A DNA stretch of 64,000 nt, from the NCBI RefSeq assembly GCF_900269665.1, contig NZ_LT985361.1:5499970-5563969 (forward strand), read 5' to 3'. Every line of letters begins with the position of its first letter. The stretch's first letter is position 1. The notes beneath the pieces were generated by a model that was not told the origin of the DNA, did no database searches, and saw nothing but the letters and a program-made list of their open reading frames with translations. The position numbers and the translations under genes are program-made. This stretch comes from Nocardia suismassiliense (GTDB lineage: Bacteria; Actinomycetota; Actinomycetes; Mycobacteriales; Mycobacteriaceae). Positions 8,780 through 17,614 of this stretch are shown here, piece after piece.

Positions 8780-9928
8780 TCACCGATGGCCACCCGATAC
8801 CCGGGACTGCACGAGTTGCAGCACCTGAATCAGGCTGCCGACGAAGTCCTGCAGATCCGGTAGCAATTGCCCCTTGGGATCGGTCAGCGCGCTGACGTCC
8901 AGCGCGGTCACGCTGAAGAAGATGCCGATGCTTTTGCCGCGGAAGGACGCGTCCAGCTTGGGACGCAGCGTGTGCATACGATCCAGCATCGTACCGAGAT
9001 CGTCGCCGGCCGCGGCCAGCTCGCCCATCAACCGGCGGGTGTTGTCCAGCAGGTCGGCGAGGTGCCGACCGGAGGTATCGGCGTAGTCGCCTAGCGCCGC
9101 GGTGGTCGCCGATACCTTTGTCAGCAAATCGCCGATGGCTCTGTTGTTTTGGGCGAGCGTGCCGAGCAGGTCGGGCAGCGCGCCCGCCCCCCGGCCCAGC
9201 TCGGCGTGCCGGGCCTCGATACTGCCTGCGAGCGTGCTGAACTCGGTGAGCACCGCGTCCACTCGGGCGCTGTTGTCGTTCAAACTGCGGACCACAGCGG
9301 TCATTTCGGTGGTCAGGCGGGACACCTGACCGCCACGACCACCCACGATCGCGTCCAGCTCCGAGGTCAGCTCGGCGAGTGCGGCCAAGCCACCCCCGTT
9401 GAACAGCAAGGAGATCGAGACCAGCAGCTGTTCGGCGGACGCGGCCGAGGACGTCTTGTCGAGACCGAGGGTGGCGCCGTCGCGCAGCATCGGCGCACCC
9501 GGTGCGGTGGGCGGCGTGGACACCGCGACGAACATCTCGCCGAGCGGGGTGTCCTGGCGCAGTTCGGCCGTGCTGCCCTCGGGCAGCTCGACGGCCGTGC
9601 TGATGGTGAGGTCCACGAGCGCCCGGAAGTTCTTGGTGCTGATCTTGGTGACCACTCCGACATTCGAGCCGCCGATCCGCACCTTCGCCTGGTCCGCCAG
9701 GCTCAGCGCGTCCTCGAATATCGCGTGCACCGTGTAGGTTTCACCGGACATACCCGGCATGGGCAACGGCAGCTTCTGCACCGTGAGACCGCACCCGGAG
9801 ATCACCGTCACCGCGACGATCGCCGCCAAAACCCTGATCGCCGTTCGGACGCGGCGGCGAGCAAGGCCGGTCTGTGTGCTTTCCGGGTTCGCGTGCTCCA
9901 GCGTCTCGACTTCGAGCTCTGCCCTCAT
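8780..9928 (-). CDS. Orphan MCE-family lipoprotein
   Basis: A 382-residue MCE protein. After a charged N-terminus comes a hydrophobic stretch ending in the lipobox ISGC, with Cys46 the probable lipidation site, so it should be anchored outside the membrane. The MCE domain (YTVHAIFEDALSLADQAKVRIGG) follows, then a long helical C-terminus. The layout is that of MceE/LprK-type subunits of Mce lipid importers. No YrbE permease, MlaF ATPase or other Mce subunit lies nearby, so this is an isolated paralogue that may join a complex encoded elsewhere. The ATG at 9928 has GGAG six bases upstream; the longer frame to 10000 is not needed. It is convergent with the hydrolase. Confidence 0.87.
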   Translation of the reverse strand: MRAELEVETLEHANPESTQTGLARRRVRTAIRVLAAIVAVTVISGCGLTVQKLPLPMPGMSGETYTVHAIFEDALSLADQAKVRIGGSNVGVVTKISTKNFRALVDLTISTAVELPEGSTAELRQDTPLGEMFVAVSTPPTAPGAPMLRDGATLGLDKTSSAASAEQLLVSISLLFNGGGLAALAELTSELDAIVGGRGGQVSRLTTEMTAVVRSLNDNSARVDAVLTEFSTLAGSIEARHAELGRGAGALPDLLGTLAQNNRAIGDLLTKVSATTAALGDYADTSGRHLADLLDNTRRLMGELAAAGDDLGTMLDRMHTLRPKLDASFRGKSIGIFFSVTALDVSALTDPKGQLLPDLQDFVGSLIQVLQLVQSRVSGGHR

Positions 9929-10044
9929 GTCCGACTCCCCCCACCGCAGCCTGAAACTACCAGTCGGAAGCACCCCGCCGGGCCGGAATCGAAGTCCCAT
10001 GCACTTCGAAAGTTCTTCTCCCGCAGCAGAAGAACGTCGGCACG

Positions 10045-11028
10045 TCAGGTGGGCAGGGGACCGATCGGCATGGTCGGGCGGTGTTGCCCGGCTGCATGAT
10101 CCGGGTTCCGGGTTGCCAATAGGCCTGCGACACCGAACTTTCGGATGAGTTCCGGGTCGCTGATGACCTCGAGGAACTTCACCACCTGAGGTGACTTGTC
10201 TCGCGCGTGCACTGCCAGCTCGCGCCGGACCGGACGGGACAGCCGAATGACCGACAGCAGTCTGGCCGAACCGTGCAGTGCCATCCGCGGCACCAGTGCG
10301 ATGCCGACGCCGTACTCCACCATGCTCAACGCGGTGGACACATCCGGCGCGCGGACCGCGAATCGGATCGGTACACCGGCGCGGGCCCCCTCACGCAACA
10401 ACGTGTCGGTGAGATCGGAGTTCGCGCCGCAGCGGATCCACGGCGCCTCGACCAGTTGTTTCCACGAGCCGTCGAAGTTGCCGCGCTGGCTGGGGTGGCA
10501 CACCACGACGAGCTCTTCCTCGCCGAAGCAGTGCACGAGGCGCGAGCCGGCCTGTCCGAGCGGTCCGACGGCGAGATCGAGGCCGCCCTCTTCCAGCGTC
10601 GCGTCGAGCTCACGGAGATCGGTGAACGCCCTGACCTCGACGCTGTCGAGATGGCGTTCGTGGCGCATCCGGTAGACCAGCGGCGGCAACAGCTTCTGCG
10701 CGATCGTCGGCGTGGTGCCGACGGTCATCACGCCGTCGCCGAACGACTCCCCCATGGCCATCGCCTGCCGGGCGGATTCGACGACTTTCGAGGCCTGGAC
10801 GAAGAACGCCCTGCCGAAATCGGTGAGCCTGGATCGGCGCGACTGCGGATCGAACACGTTGCGGCCCAACGAGGTCTCCAGCACATCGATCTGCTGCGAC
10901 ATCGCGGACGGCGTGATGCCGAACCGCCGCGCCGCCGCGGACAGCGAACCCAGTTCCACCGCGTGCACGAAGTAGTCGAACTGTCGCAGCGTGATCGCAG
11001 TGGAACTGAGTACAGGGTTTTCAGACAT
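10045..11028 (-). CDS. LysR family transcriptional regulator
   Basis: A 327-residue LysR regulator. The N-terminal winged helix is clear (LRQFDYFVHAVELGSLSAAARRFGITPSAMSQQI), followed by the co-inducer domain (VMTVGTTPTIAQ onward). The ATG at 11028 is preferred because GAAGG lies six bases upstream; an upstream ATG at 11100 has no such site. It is isolated, with no obvious target gene beside it. A 10-bp inverted repeat lies 46-87 bases upstream of the start and is a candidate autoregulatory site. The co-inducer is unknown. Confidence 0.9.
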   Translation of the reverse strand: MSENPVLSSTAITLRQFDYFVHAVELGSLSAAARRFGITPSAMSQQIDVLETSLGRNVFDPQSRRSRLTDFGRAFFVQASKVVESARQAMAMGESFGDGVMTVGTTPTIAQKLLPPLVYRMRHERHLDSVEVRAFTDLRELDATLEEGGLDLAVGPLGQAGSRLVHCFGEEELVVVCHPSQRGNFDGSWKQLVEAPWIRCGANSDLTDTLLREGARAGVPIRFAVRAPDVSTALSMVEYGVGIALVPRMALHGSARLLSVIRLSRPVRRELAVHARDKSPQVVKFLEVISDPELIRKFGVAGLLATRNPDHAAGQHRPTMPIGPLPT

Positions 11029-11758
11029 CGGCAACCTTCGTGTCGAGCCATCGGCAATCCACAGCCACGGTCCATTCGAATTCTTTTGCGCGCCGTTCAT
11101 CCTATGAATTCGAATAGCGAGTCCTCGACGGAGCCGCCGTCGAGTTGTTACTCCGGCTTGCGCAAGCAGTATCTACTGGAGACGACTGTTAGTCAAACCT
11201 CGGGTAACACTAATTCGACTGTTGCCTGGATCACCGTTCAGCTCGAGGCCGGATCGTCGGATCTATTTGAAACCCACCTTTCGATTTGCCGATTTGTGAG
11301 GTCGGGTTCCAGCTGCTCTGTGCCCCGGTTGCGTTGCCGCACAAGGTAACCGGCCGCCACTATTTTATCGATCGTCGAATTGGTCAAGCGTCCACTCCGG
11401 TGGCGCCGCCCGATTGAAGCAGAGCTCAATGGTGGTAAGTCGGCATTCTCATTACCGAGCACGCATATGTGCAGAAACACAAAGGGGCGGACATGCCTTC
11501 ATGCACTTTTATCAAAACCGCCTATCGGCGGCACCGAGAATTTGCCGGACGTGAATCGAGACCTGTCGGATATTCGGCCGACGCGGCTCAGCCGGCGAGA
11601 TAAATCGCCGACGGCGGGTCCGTGCGGCTCGGGATCTCGGCCGGCCGCGGCATAGGACGCGAGGATCGCCTCGCCGGGAACAACCCGGTCGTGGCGAAAT
11701 CACGGTTACGCGAGGACACTGGTGGCGAAGCGACGAATCCGTCTCGAGGAGCAATGTG
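11029..11758. other. 730-base intergenic region, no convincing gene
   Basis: The stretch is less GC-rich than its surroundings. It holds the inverted repeat at 11074-11115, a stem-loop (CTCGACGG, five-base loop, CCGTCGAG) at 11124-11144, and only short frames. One leftward frame at 11238-11480 (80 codons) could be a remnant, but it has no ribosome site or recognisable domain. No RNA gene was recognised. Confidence 0.5.
11074..11115. promoter_or_regulatory. 10-bp inverted repeat upstream of lysR
   Basis: ATTCGAATTC at 11074-11083 and GAATTCGAAT at 11106-11115 form a perfect inverted repeat with a 22-base spacer. Each half is also nearly self-palindromic. It lies 46-87 bases upstream of the LysR start at 11028. 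LysR proteins commonly bind such dyads near their own promoters, so an autoregulatory role is inferred. Confidence 0.45.
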
Positions 11759-12130
11759 ATGGCACCTGACAGACCTTTTGGGATCGGTCCGGAAGACCTC
11801 GAACGCGCGTTGCGGGAGGCGGGGATCGAAATCCGAGACTTCCTCGGCAAGGTCGACCGCACCGGCGTGAATACACTGGCGTCGCTGTTCGGCCAGTTCG
11901 TGCAGCCCGAGCGCGCGCAGCCGCCGAAGCCGGAGGACGAGACCACCGGCGAGACCGGCAGCGGGGTGTGGGTCATCTACCGCGTCGACGACGCCGGCGA
12001 GGCCAGGGTCGAGCAGGTGTTCCCGAGCGAACTCGAGGCCTTGCGTGCGCATCGCGACAATACCGACGAAAACCGTCGCGTGCGGTTCCTGCCCTACGGT
12101 GTCCCCGCGACCGTGCTGGACTTGCCCTGA
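11759..12130 (+). CDS. Hypothetical protein
   Basis: A 123-residue acidic protein with no recognised domain. The N-terminal part is helical (GPEDLERALREAGIEIRDFLGK). A Pro/Glu/Thr/Gly-rich linker follows near residues 50-66, then a small C-terminal part that looks like an alpha/beta fold (GVWVIYRVDDAGEARVEQVFPSE). No signal peptide or membrane segment. GAGGAG seven bases before the ATG at 11759 supports translation; a GTG immediately upstream is an alternative. It precedes the FAD-linked oxidase by about 190 bases in the same direction; any link is only positional. Confidence 0.65.
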   Translation: MAPDRPFGIGPEDLERALREAGIEIRDFLGKVDRTGVNTLASLFGQFVQPERAQPPKPEDETTGETGSGVWVIYRVDDAGEARVEQVFPSELEALRAHRDNTDENRRVRFLPYGVPATVLDLP

Positions 12131-12318
12131 TATCGGCCGACCAACGCTGCCGCCACCTCTGACGGGCCCCATCGAGCTCGCCTCCATCGACACATAGGTT
12201 TGGTTCCGCGACGCCGATCGCCAGCGGCGGCCGACGCGCGGGATCTACCATGCGAACACGGGGTCGAGCGAGGGCGGCCCGGATGGAGGACCATGGTGCG
12301 CACGATGTCGGTTCCGCG

Positions 12319-13668
12319 ATGACCACCGCGTTCGACGGCCCGCCCCTCGAGATCGACACTCGCCCAGCGATTCTCGACCAGTACACGGTCGATGAGACCG
12401 GCCGGGCCGGGCAACGGCCGCGCGGCGTCGTGTACCCGGCCGACGTCGACGAGGTGGCCGCGACGGTCCGGTGGGCGCGCGCCACGGGAACACCGCTCAT
12501 CTGCCGGGGCGCCGGAACCAGCCTGGAAGGTCACCTGCTCGCGCAAGGCAACGAACTCATCGTCGACCTGTCGCAGTCGAATTCGATCCTGGACGTCTCC
12601 CCCACCGACTTCACCGCGACGGTGCAACCCGGGGTCACCCGCACGCAACTGAACGCGGCTACGGTGGCATCGGGTTTGCAGTTCACGGTGGATCCCGGGG
12701 CCGACGCGTCACTGGGTGGCATGGCAGCGACCAATGCCAGCGGTACCACCACCGTTCGCTACGGTGGCATGCACACGAATGTCCTTGCATTGCAGGTGGT
12801 CCTCGCCGACGGCACGGTGACGCGGCTCGGTCGCGCGGTCCGCAAATCGTCGAGCGGCTACGACCTGAAAGATCTGCTCATCGGCTCGGCCGGCACGCTC
12901 GGTATCATCACCGAACTCACGGTTCGGCTGCATCCGATCCCGGAATGCCTGCGCTCGCTGCGCGTTTCGTTCCCCTCCGTGGCGGCGGCGGTCGACGCGG
13001 CCGTCGAGATGCTCGGTGCCGCACTGCCGGTCAGCAGACTCGAACTCGTCGATGCCCCGGGTATGGCCGCGCTCAACGCGTTTCGCGGCGCCGACCACTA
13101 CGCCGAGACACCGGCGCTGTTCATCGATATCGAGTCGTCGTCGGAACCGGCCGCCACCGCCGAAGAGCAAGAGATCCAGCGGATCGTCAAGGCGCACAAC
13201 GCCCTCGACCTCACCGCGGCCCGCTCACACACCGAACGGCACGCACTCTGGGAAGACCGGCACAATCTCTTCTTCGCACTCAAGGCGCGCCATCCCGGCA
13301 GCCGTTTCATGGTGACCGACACCGCTGTCCCCTACTCACAGATCGCCGCGGCGGTCGACACCGCGACGCGGCTCGGCGACGAACTCGGCCTTGCGGTCAG
13401 CGTCGCCGGACACATCGGCGACGGCAACGTGCACACCATCGTTCCCTACACCGATCTGAACTATGCTGCGGTACAACAGTTCTCCGACTCCTTGGTCCGA
13501 CACACCCTGTCGGTAGGCGGCACCGCGACCGGCGAACACGGTATCGGCCTCACCAAGAAGAAGTACCTGCGCGAAGAACACGGCGCCGCCGTCGACCTCA
13601 TGATCGCCATCAAACGCACCCTCGACCCCCACAACCTGCTGAACCCGGGCAAGGTGCTCGACACATAA
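12319..13668 (+). CDS. FAD-linked oxidase (GlcD/D-lactate dehydrogenase type)
   Basis: About 449 residues of the PCMH-type FAD-binding family with the FAD-oxidase C domain. The flavin-binding segment is RGAGTSLEG, followed by DPGADASLGGMAATNASG and GTLGIITE. The C-terminal GEHGIGLTKKKYLREEHG and DPHNLLNPGKV motifs are characteristic of glycolate oxidase GlcD and D-lactate dehydrogenases. It should oxidise a 2-hydroxy acid such as D-lactate, glycolate or 2-hydroxyglutarate and pass electrons onward. The ATG at 12319 gives a normal family length; an ATG at 12283, with an AGGG site eight bases upstream, would add 12 residues and is equally possible. Confidence 0.9.
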   Translation: MTTAFDGPPLEIDTRPAILDQYTVDETGRAGQRPRGVVYPADVDEVAATVRWARATGTPLICRGAGTSLEGHLLAQGNELIVDLSQSNSILDVSPTDFTATVQPGVTRTQLNAATVASGLQFTVDPGADASLGGMAATNASGTTTVRYGGMHTNVLALQVVLADGTVTRLGRAVRKSSSGYDLKDLLIGSAGTLGIITELTVRLHPIPECLRSLRVSFPSVAAAVDAAVEMLGAALPVSRLELVDAPGMAALNAFRGADHYAETPALFIDIESSSEPAATAEEQEIQRIVKAHNALDLTAARSHTERHALWEDRHNLFFALKARHPGSRFMVTDTAVPYSQIAAAVDTATRLGDELGLAVSVAGHIGDGNVHTIVPYTDLNYAAVQQFSDSLVRHTLSVGGTATGEHGIGLTKKKYLREEHGAAVDLMIAIKRTLDPHNLLNPGKVLDT

Positions 13669-13717
13669 CAGGGGCGCGCCCGTCGCCTGGGGCGACCGGC
13701 CTTATCCGAACTCGGCG

Positions 13718-14065
13718 TCAATCGTGCGGGACCGGCCGCTGCCGTTCCAGCGGAACCAGGTACGCCCGCAGATCATCGATCTTGGCTTCGATGCGTTCGG
13801 TGTTCTCCGCGTCGACCCGGAAGATCCAGTGCTTGGCACCCAGCAGCAGGATCGCCTGGAAGACGAGCTGCAGCCATTCGCTCTGCCAGTTCTCGAACGT
13901 ACTGGCCAGGAAGTCCGGCCAGTAGCCGGACCATTCGAACGGTTGCCCATGGTCCTGTTGCGCGTTGCGATATTCGATGAGTTGAGTGAAGAACTGGGCG
14001 GCCCACGATCCGAGAAACAACATGAGCAGCACATAGACAGCTCCCCAGCGCCTGAAATGTGTCAT
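13718..14065 (-). CDS. Small membrane protein resembling DUF6766
   Basis: A 115-residue protein with a first membrane helix at about residues 8-28 and a second near 67-82. Between them lies an exposed loop with the ENWQSEWLQ segment that I associate with DUF6766 proteins of actinomycetes. The C-terminal tail is charged and probably cytoplasmic. The ATG at 14065 has no strong ribosome site. It sits between the FAD-linked oxidase (convergent) and the dioxygenase gene. Function is unknown for the family. Confidence 0.7.
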   Translation of the reverse strand: MTHFRRWGAVYVLLMLFLGSWAAQFFTQLIEYRNAQQDHGQPFEWSGYWPDFLASTFENWQSEWLQLVFQAILLLGAKHWIFRVDAENTERIEAKIDDLRAYLVPLERQRPVPHD

Positions 14066-14167
14066 ACCAGGCGAGTACCCCGGCCACGGGCTTCGACTCG
14101 CTACCCGATAGCTACAGACGGGGTTCCAGCCCGAGGTGATCCCGATCGTCGAGCCCTGACGCCGGGT

Positions 14168-15301
14168 TCACAGGTTTCCGCGGCGGTCCTGTTCGCGTTC
14201 GATCGCCTGGAACAGCGCGGCGAAATTGCCGACGCCGAAACCCTGCGAGCCGTGCCGTTCGATGAGTTCGAAGAACCCGGTCGGCCGGTCCAGTGGCGGG
14301 CGGGTGAGGATCTGCAGGAGGTGGCCGTGTTCGTCCCGGTCCACCAACGCGCCGCGCCGGGCGAGTTCAGCGACCGGCGTGGTGATGGGCCCCAAGCGGT
14401 CGAGCATTTCCGGATCGTCGTAGTAGGTGTCCGGTGTCGGCAGGAACTCCACACCGCCTGCGCGCATGCCATCGATGGCCGCCAGGATGTCGTCGGTGGC
14501 CAGCGCGACGTGTTGCACTCCGGGGCAACCGTAGAACTGAAGGAACTCATCGACCTGACTGTTGCGGGCGGACTCCGCCGGCTCGACCACCGGGAATTTC
14601 ACTTGCCGCCGCGGGTCGGCGACGACTCGAGAGCGCAGCGCCGAATATTTCGTGGAGATCTCCCCATCGACGAACTCCGCCATGGTGGCGAAGCCGAGGA
14701 CTCGCTGGTAGAAGTCCACCCATTCGTCCATGCGGCCTGCTTCCACGGCGGCCACACAGTGATCGACCGCATGGAAGTACGGGACCGCGGCACCGGACAT
14801 CGCGAATGTCGCTGCCGCATAGCCGGGGAGATGGACGCCACGATAGCGGGACCGGTCGACGAAGGTATGCCGGACCTGCCCGTACGCCGCGATCGACGCG
14901 AGCATCACAGTCCCATCCGCATCGCCGATCCGATGCGGCTCGACCAGCCCGCGCGCGCCCTGGGCTAGCGCGTGGTCGTAGGCGGCACCGACATCGCACA
15001 CCTCCAGACCGACGTCGACCACCCCGTCGCCATGCTGATGAACGAACTCACCCAGTTCCGTGCCCGCTCGGGCCGCGCCGGTAACCACGAAACAGGCTGT
15101 GCCGGAACGCAGTACATACGAGCACTCGTCCAGACACCCCGTCTCCGGCCCTCGGTACGCCACCGGCGACATCCCGAAGGCACTGGCGAAGAAATGGGCG
15201 GACTGGAATGCGTTGCCCACCGCGAACACGATCGCGCCGAAGCCGAGTACGTCGAACGGCCCCGTCGTGGTCGCGGTGGCTACGGCAACCGGGGCGTTCA
15301 A
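14168..15301 (-). CDS. hppD: 4-hydroxyphenylpyruvate dioxygenase
   Basis: A 377-residue two-domain vicinal-oxygen-chelate dioxygenase. Non-heme iron ligands are visible as His in HAVDHC, His in GVQHVAL and Glu in FFELIER (Glu345). The C-terminal tail GFGVGNFAALFQAIEREQ closely follows the family pattern for HPPD. It converts 4-hydroxyphenylpyruvate to homogentisate in tyrosine breakdown. Hydroxymandelate synthase is a close relative but is less likely given the tail. The preferred start is TTG at 15301, overlapping the EF-hand gene stop by four bases (TTGA); a GTG at 15373 would give a longer N-terminus unlike the family. No homogentisate dioxygenase is nearby. Confidence 0.88.
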   Translation of the reverse strand: MNAPVAVATATTTGPFDVLGFGAIVFAVGNAFQSAHFFASAFGMSPVAYRGPETGCLDECSYVLRSGTACFVVTGAARAGTELGEFVHQHGDGVVDVGLEVCDVGAAYDHALAQGARGLVEPHRIGDADGTVMLASIAAYGQVRHTFVDRSRYRGVHLPGYAAATFAMSGAAVPYFHAVDHCVAAVEAGRMDEWVDFYQRVLGFATMAEFVDGEISTKYSALRSRVVADPRRQVKFPVVEPAESARNSQVDEFLQFYGCPGVQHVALATDDILAAIDGMRAGGVEFLPTPDTYYDDPEMLDRLGPITTPVAELARRGALVDRDEHGHLLQILTRPPLDRPTGFFELIERHGSQGFGVGNFAALFQAIEREQDRRGNL

Positions 15302-15840
15302 GCGTTCGCAAGCAGGTCGGCCACCGGATCCTGCGCGGAGCTGGAGTAGTACCTGCAGATCACCTCGACCCACTCCGTTGCGGGGATTTCGCCGGCACCG
15401 GCAGTGTCGAGCTTCGCGAACATCGCGGCGGCTTTGTCGGCGTCGAAGCCGACCAGCCGCATGTAATCGGTGTACTCGGCCCGGTCGATCATGCCGTCGT
15501 CATTGCGGTCGCACATCGCGACGACCGCCTCCGCATACGGTCGAAGGTAGGCCGTGTTCGCGGACGGGTCGGTGACCGCGGCGAAGTACTCCTCGATGCT
15601 CACCACGCCATCGCCGTTGGTATCGGCGTGGGCCGACAAACCTTGCCAATAGCCTTGATGCGCAGCCACCAGTGCCCGCGCCTTCGCCGAGGTGGGCGGT
15701 TCGCCGAGACCGGTGATGATACGTTCGGCCAGCAGCTGGAAATCCTCCTCCTCCAGCACGCCGTTCCCGTTCGCATCCAGCAGGTCGAACCGCATACGGA
15801 TCCTGCTCGAAGCGGCATCACTCATAGCGTTATTGCTCAT
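15298..15840 (-). CDS. EF-hand calcium-binding protein
   Basis: A 180-residue cytoplasmic protein with four EF-hand positions. Canonical loops are at residues 22-33 (DANGNGVLEEED), 73-84 (DTNGDGVVSIEE) and 111-122 (DRNDDGMIDRAE). The fourth, at 145-156 (DTAGAGEIPATE), is degenerate and may not bind calcium. Organisation and length resemble the calerythrin-like sarcoplasmic calcium-binding proteins of actinomycetes, which buffer or sense calcium. It is the first gene of a two-gene unit whose second member is the dioxygenase, coupled by a TTGA overlap. A functional link between calcium and tyrosine breakdown is not established. Confidence 0.9.
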   Translation of the reverse strand: MSNNAMSDAASSRIRMRFDLLDANGNGVLEEEDFQLLAERIITGLGEPPTSAKARALVAAHQGYWQGLSAHADTNGDGVVSIEEYFAAVTDPSANTAYLRPYAEAVVAMCDRNDDGMIDRAEYTDYMRLVGFDADKAAAMFAKLDTAGAGEIPATEWVEVICRYYSSSAQDPVADLLANA

Positions 15841-16002
15841 GATTCCGATCGCCTTCCACTAGGGAGCGAGACAGGTCACAGCGGAATCGAGCATAACGAA
15901 CCGACCTATGTTTGCCGACGGTTTCCCGAAGTATCAATAGCCGCCGCTTTCGCGCTCCGACGTACCGGTGCCGTCGGCCGAGCGCTGACGCTTGCGAGGT
16001 GG

Positions 16003-16404
16003 TCAGGGGGTCGGGCAGGCGCTGTCGACCTTGGCCAAGGCTTGCATGAATTCGGAGTTCTTGTCCTGTGGGGTTTTGAGGAAGACCTCGTCGGATTCCG
16101 AACTGAGCCGATCCATCTGACCGGCGGCTGTGCTGAGCGTGCGCTTCAGTTCAACGTCGTCCGCCTTGGCCGCCACGTCGGTAAAGGAGGCGCTCGTACC
16201 CTTGTAGACCTTTTTCAGTTTGGCGGTGTATTGCGGATCGTCGCCGTTCAGAGCATCGATGTCGTTGTTGAACTTTGTCGCGATCTGCACTACCTCGGCA
16301 CATGATGCCGCACGGTCCGCCGCACTTGCGGTGCCGGCCGTCCCCAGGGTGTATCCGCTGATCAGGGTGGCGAAAGCGGCGGAAGCAAGGATCGTTTTAC
16401 GCAT
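16003..16404 (-). CDS. Small secreted protein, unknown function
   Basis: A 133-residue protein with a typical Sec signal peptide (MRKTILASAAFATLISGYTL, cleavage probably after ASA near residue 28). The mature part has two cysteines, near the start (AASCAEV) and the end (VDSACPTP), that could form one disulfide tying the termini together. It is mostly helical in character. A strong AAGGAG site precedes the ATG. No domain is recognised; it resembles small secreted helical proteins common in Nocardia and Mycobacterium. It stands alone between the EF-hand unit and the AraC-type regulator. Confidence 0.75.
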   Translation of the reverse strand: MRKTILASAAFATLISGYTLGTAGTASAADRAASCAEVVQIATKFNNDIDALNGDDPQYTAKLKKVYKGTSASFTDVAAKADDVELKRTLSTAAGQMDRLSSESDEVFLKTPQDKNSEFMQALAKVDSACPTP

Positions 16405-16586
16405 GGGGTTCTCCTTCGACTAGAGGTCAGGAGTGGCAATTTCGAATTTGCTAGCTATTTGCCATATTCATAGTCGACCGACCATGGCCGGGTTTCCATA
16501 TCAGCGAGCGCCACTATCCGATCAGATCGTGCCAATGGCGCGGCGCGTTGGGCTGCACCGCCGTTACCTGGCCATACGATGGCGAG

Positions 16587-17531
16587 ATGCATGTCGTGGC
16601 GGCCGCACTTCCGGATCGGGTGGAGGTGTTCGACCTGGTGCTCGCGCTCCAGGTTTTCGCGGTAGCTCGACGGGCCGACGGCACCAAGCTCTACGAAATC
16701 CGAGTCTGCGGAGACGGCGAGACGACGGCCATGGCTCGTGGCCAGCTGGGTTTCGGTCTGCGACCGTCATGGCCGTCGTCCGCACTCGATGAAGCGGATA
16801 CGGTGCTGATTGCGAGCGGGCAACCGCCGTACGACACCGAACAGTGGGTGCTCGATCGCGTGCGTCGAGCCGCCCAGCGCGGCGCGCGGATCGCCTCGTT
16901 GTGCACCGGCGCGTTCGCGCTGGCCGCCACCGGGCTGCTGGCCGGGCAGCGGGCGACGACCCACTGGCTGGCCTGCACCGAACTCGCCGATCGTTATCCG
17001 GAGATCGACGTCGACCCCACGGTGCTGTTCGTCGACAACGGCTCGGTGCTCACCTCCGCCGGGTCGGCCGCGGTAATGGATATGTGCCTGCATATGGTTC
17101 GCAACGACTACGGCGCCGAGATCGCCGCCGACGCCGCCCGATACCTGGTGATGCCCTTGCAGCGCGACGGCGGCCAAGCCCAGTTCATCCCGCGCACCCC
17201 GCCGCCCACCGATCGGTCGGCGTTGCAGCCGGTGCTGGAGTGGATCGAGCAGAATCTCGAACGCCCCCTGGCCCAGATCGAGATCGCGCGCGCGGCCGGA
17301 ATGTCGGTGCGCAGCTTGCAAAGACACTTCCACGACCAACTCGGCACCACCGCCCAGCACTGGCTGCTGCACGCCCGCCTCGACCGGGCCCGGCAATTAC
17401 TGGAAACCACCGAGTTGCCCATCGACCAAGTCGCCGAGGCCGCCGGCTTCGGCACCTCGATGACGTTGCGCCGCCACTTCACCCGCGAAGTCGGCACAGC
17501 GCCGCGCGCCTACCGCAACGCATTCCGCTGA
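16587..17531 (+). CDS. GlxA-type AraC family regulator (DJ-1/PfpI plus HTH)
   Basis: A 314-residue regulator. The N-terminal half is a DJ-1/PfpI-like class I glutamine-amidotransferase fold with the nucleophile-elbow segment IASLCTGAFALAATGLL. The C-terminal half is an AraC helix-turn-helix pair (LAQIEIARAAGMSVRSLQRHF and IDQVAEAAGFGTSMTLRRHF). GlxA-type proteins usually activate catabolic or stress genes. The ATG at 16587 gives a normal family N-terminus. It is convergent with the secreted-protein gene, the two separated by the strong hairpin at 17554-17594. The target genes are unknown. Confidence 0.9.
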   Translation: MHVVAAALPDRVEVFDLVLALQVFAVARRADGTKLYEIRVCGDGETTAMARGQLGFGLRPSWPSSALDEADTVLIASGQPPYDTEQWVLDRVRRAAQRGARIASLCTGAFALAATGLLAGQRATTHWLACTELADRYPEIDVDPTVLFVDNGSVLTSAGSAAVMDMCLHMVRNDYGAEIAADAARYLVMPLQRDGGQAQFIPRTPPPTDRSALQPVLEWIEQNLERPLAQIEIARAAGMSVRSLQRHFHDQLGTTAQHWLLHARLDRARQLLETTELPIDQVAEAAGFGTSMTLRRHFTREVGTAPRAYRNAFR

Positions 17532-17553
17532 CGGTGCGCATTTCTGCGTGAGA

Positions 17554-17594
17554 AACGTATCTCGACGCGCGCCGTCACCGCGTCGAGATACGTT
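17554..17594. terminator. Bidirectional hairpin between convergent genes
   Basis: AACGTATCTCGACGCG at 17554-17569 and CGCGTCGAGATACGTT at 17579-17594 form a perfect 16-bp stem with a nine-base loop. It lies between the stops of the convergent AraC-type gene and the secreted-protein gene. No T-run follows on either strand, so it is a stem-only terminator of the sort seen in actinomycetes. Confidence 0.75.
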
Positions 17595-17614
17595 CCGGTG
17601 CAATATTGTTCGGA

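Noticed and set aside
11238..11480. 80-codon leftward frame between lysR and the hypothetical gene
   Set aside because: No ribosome site, no recognised domain; could be a decayed gene but not supported.
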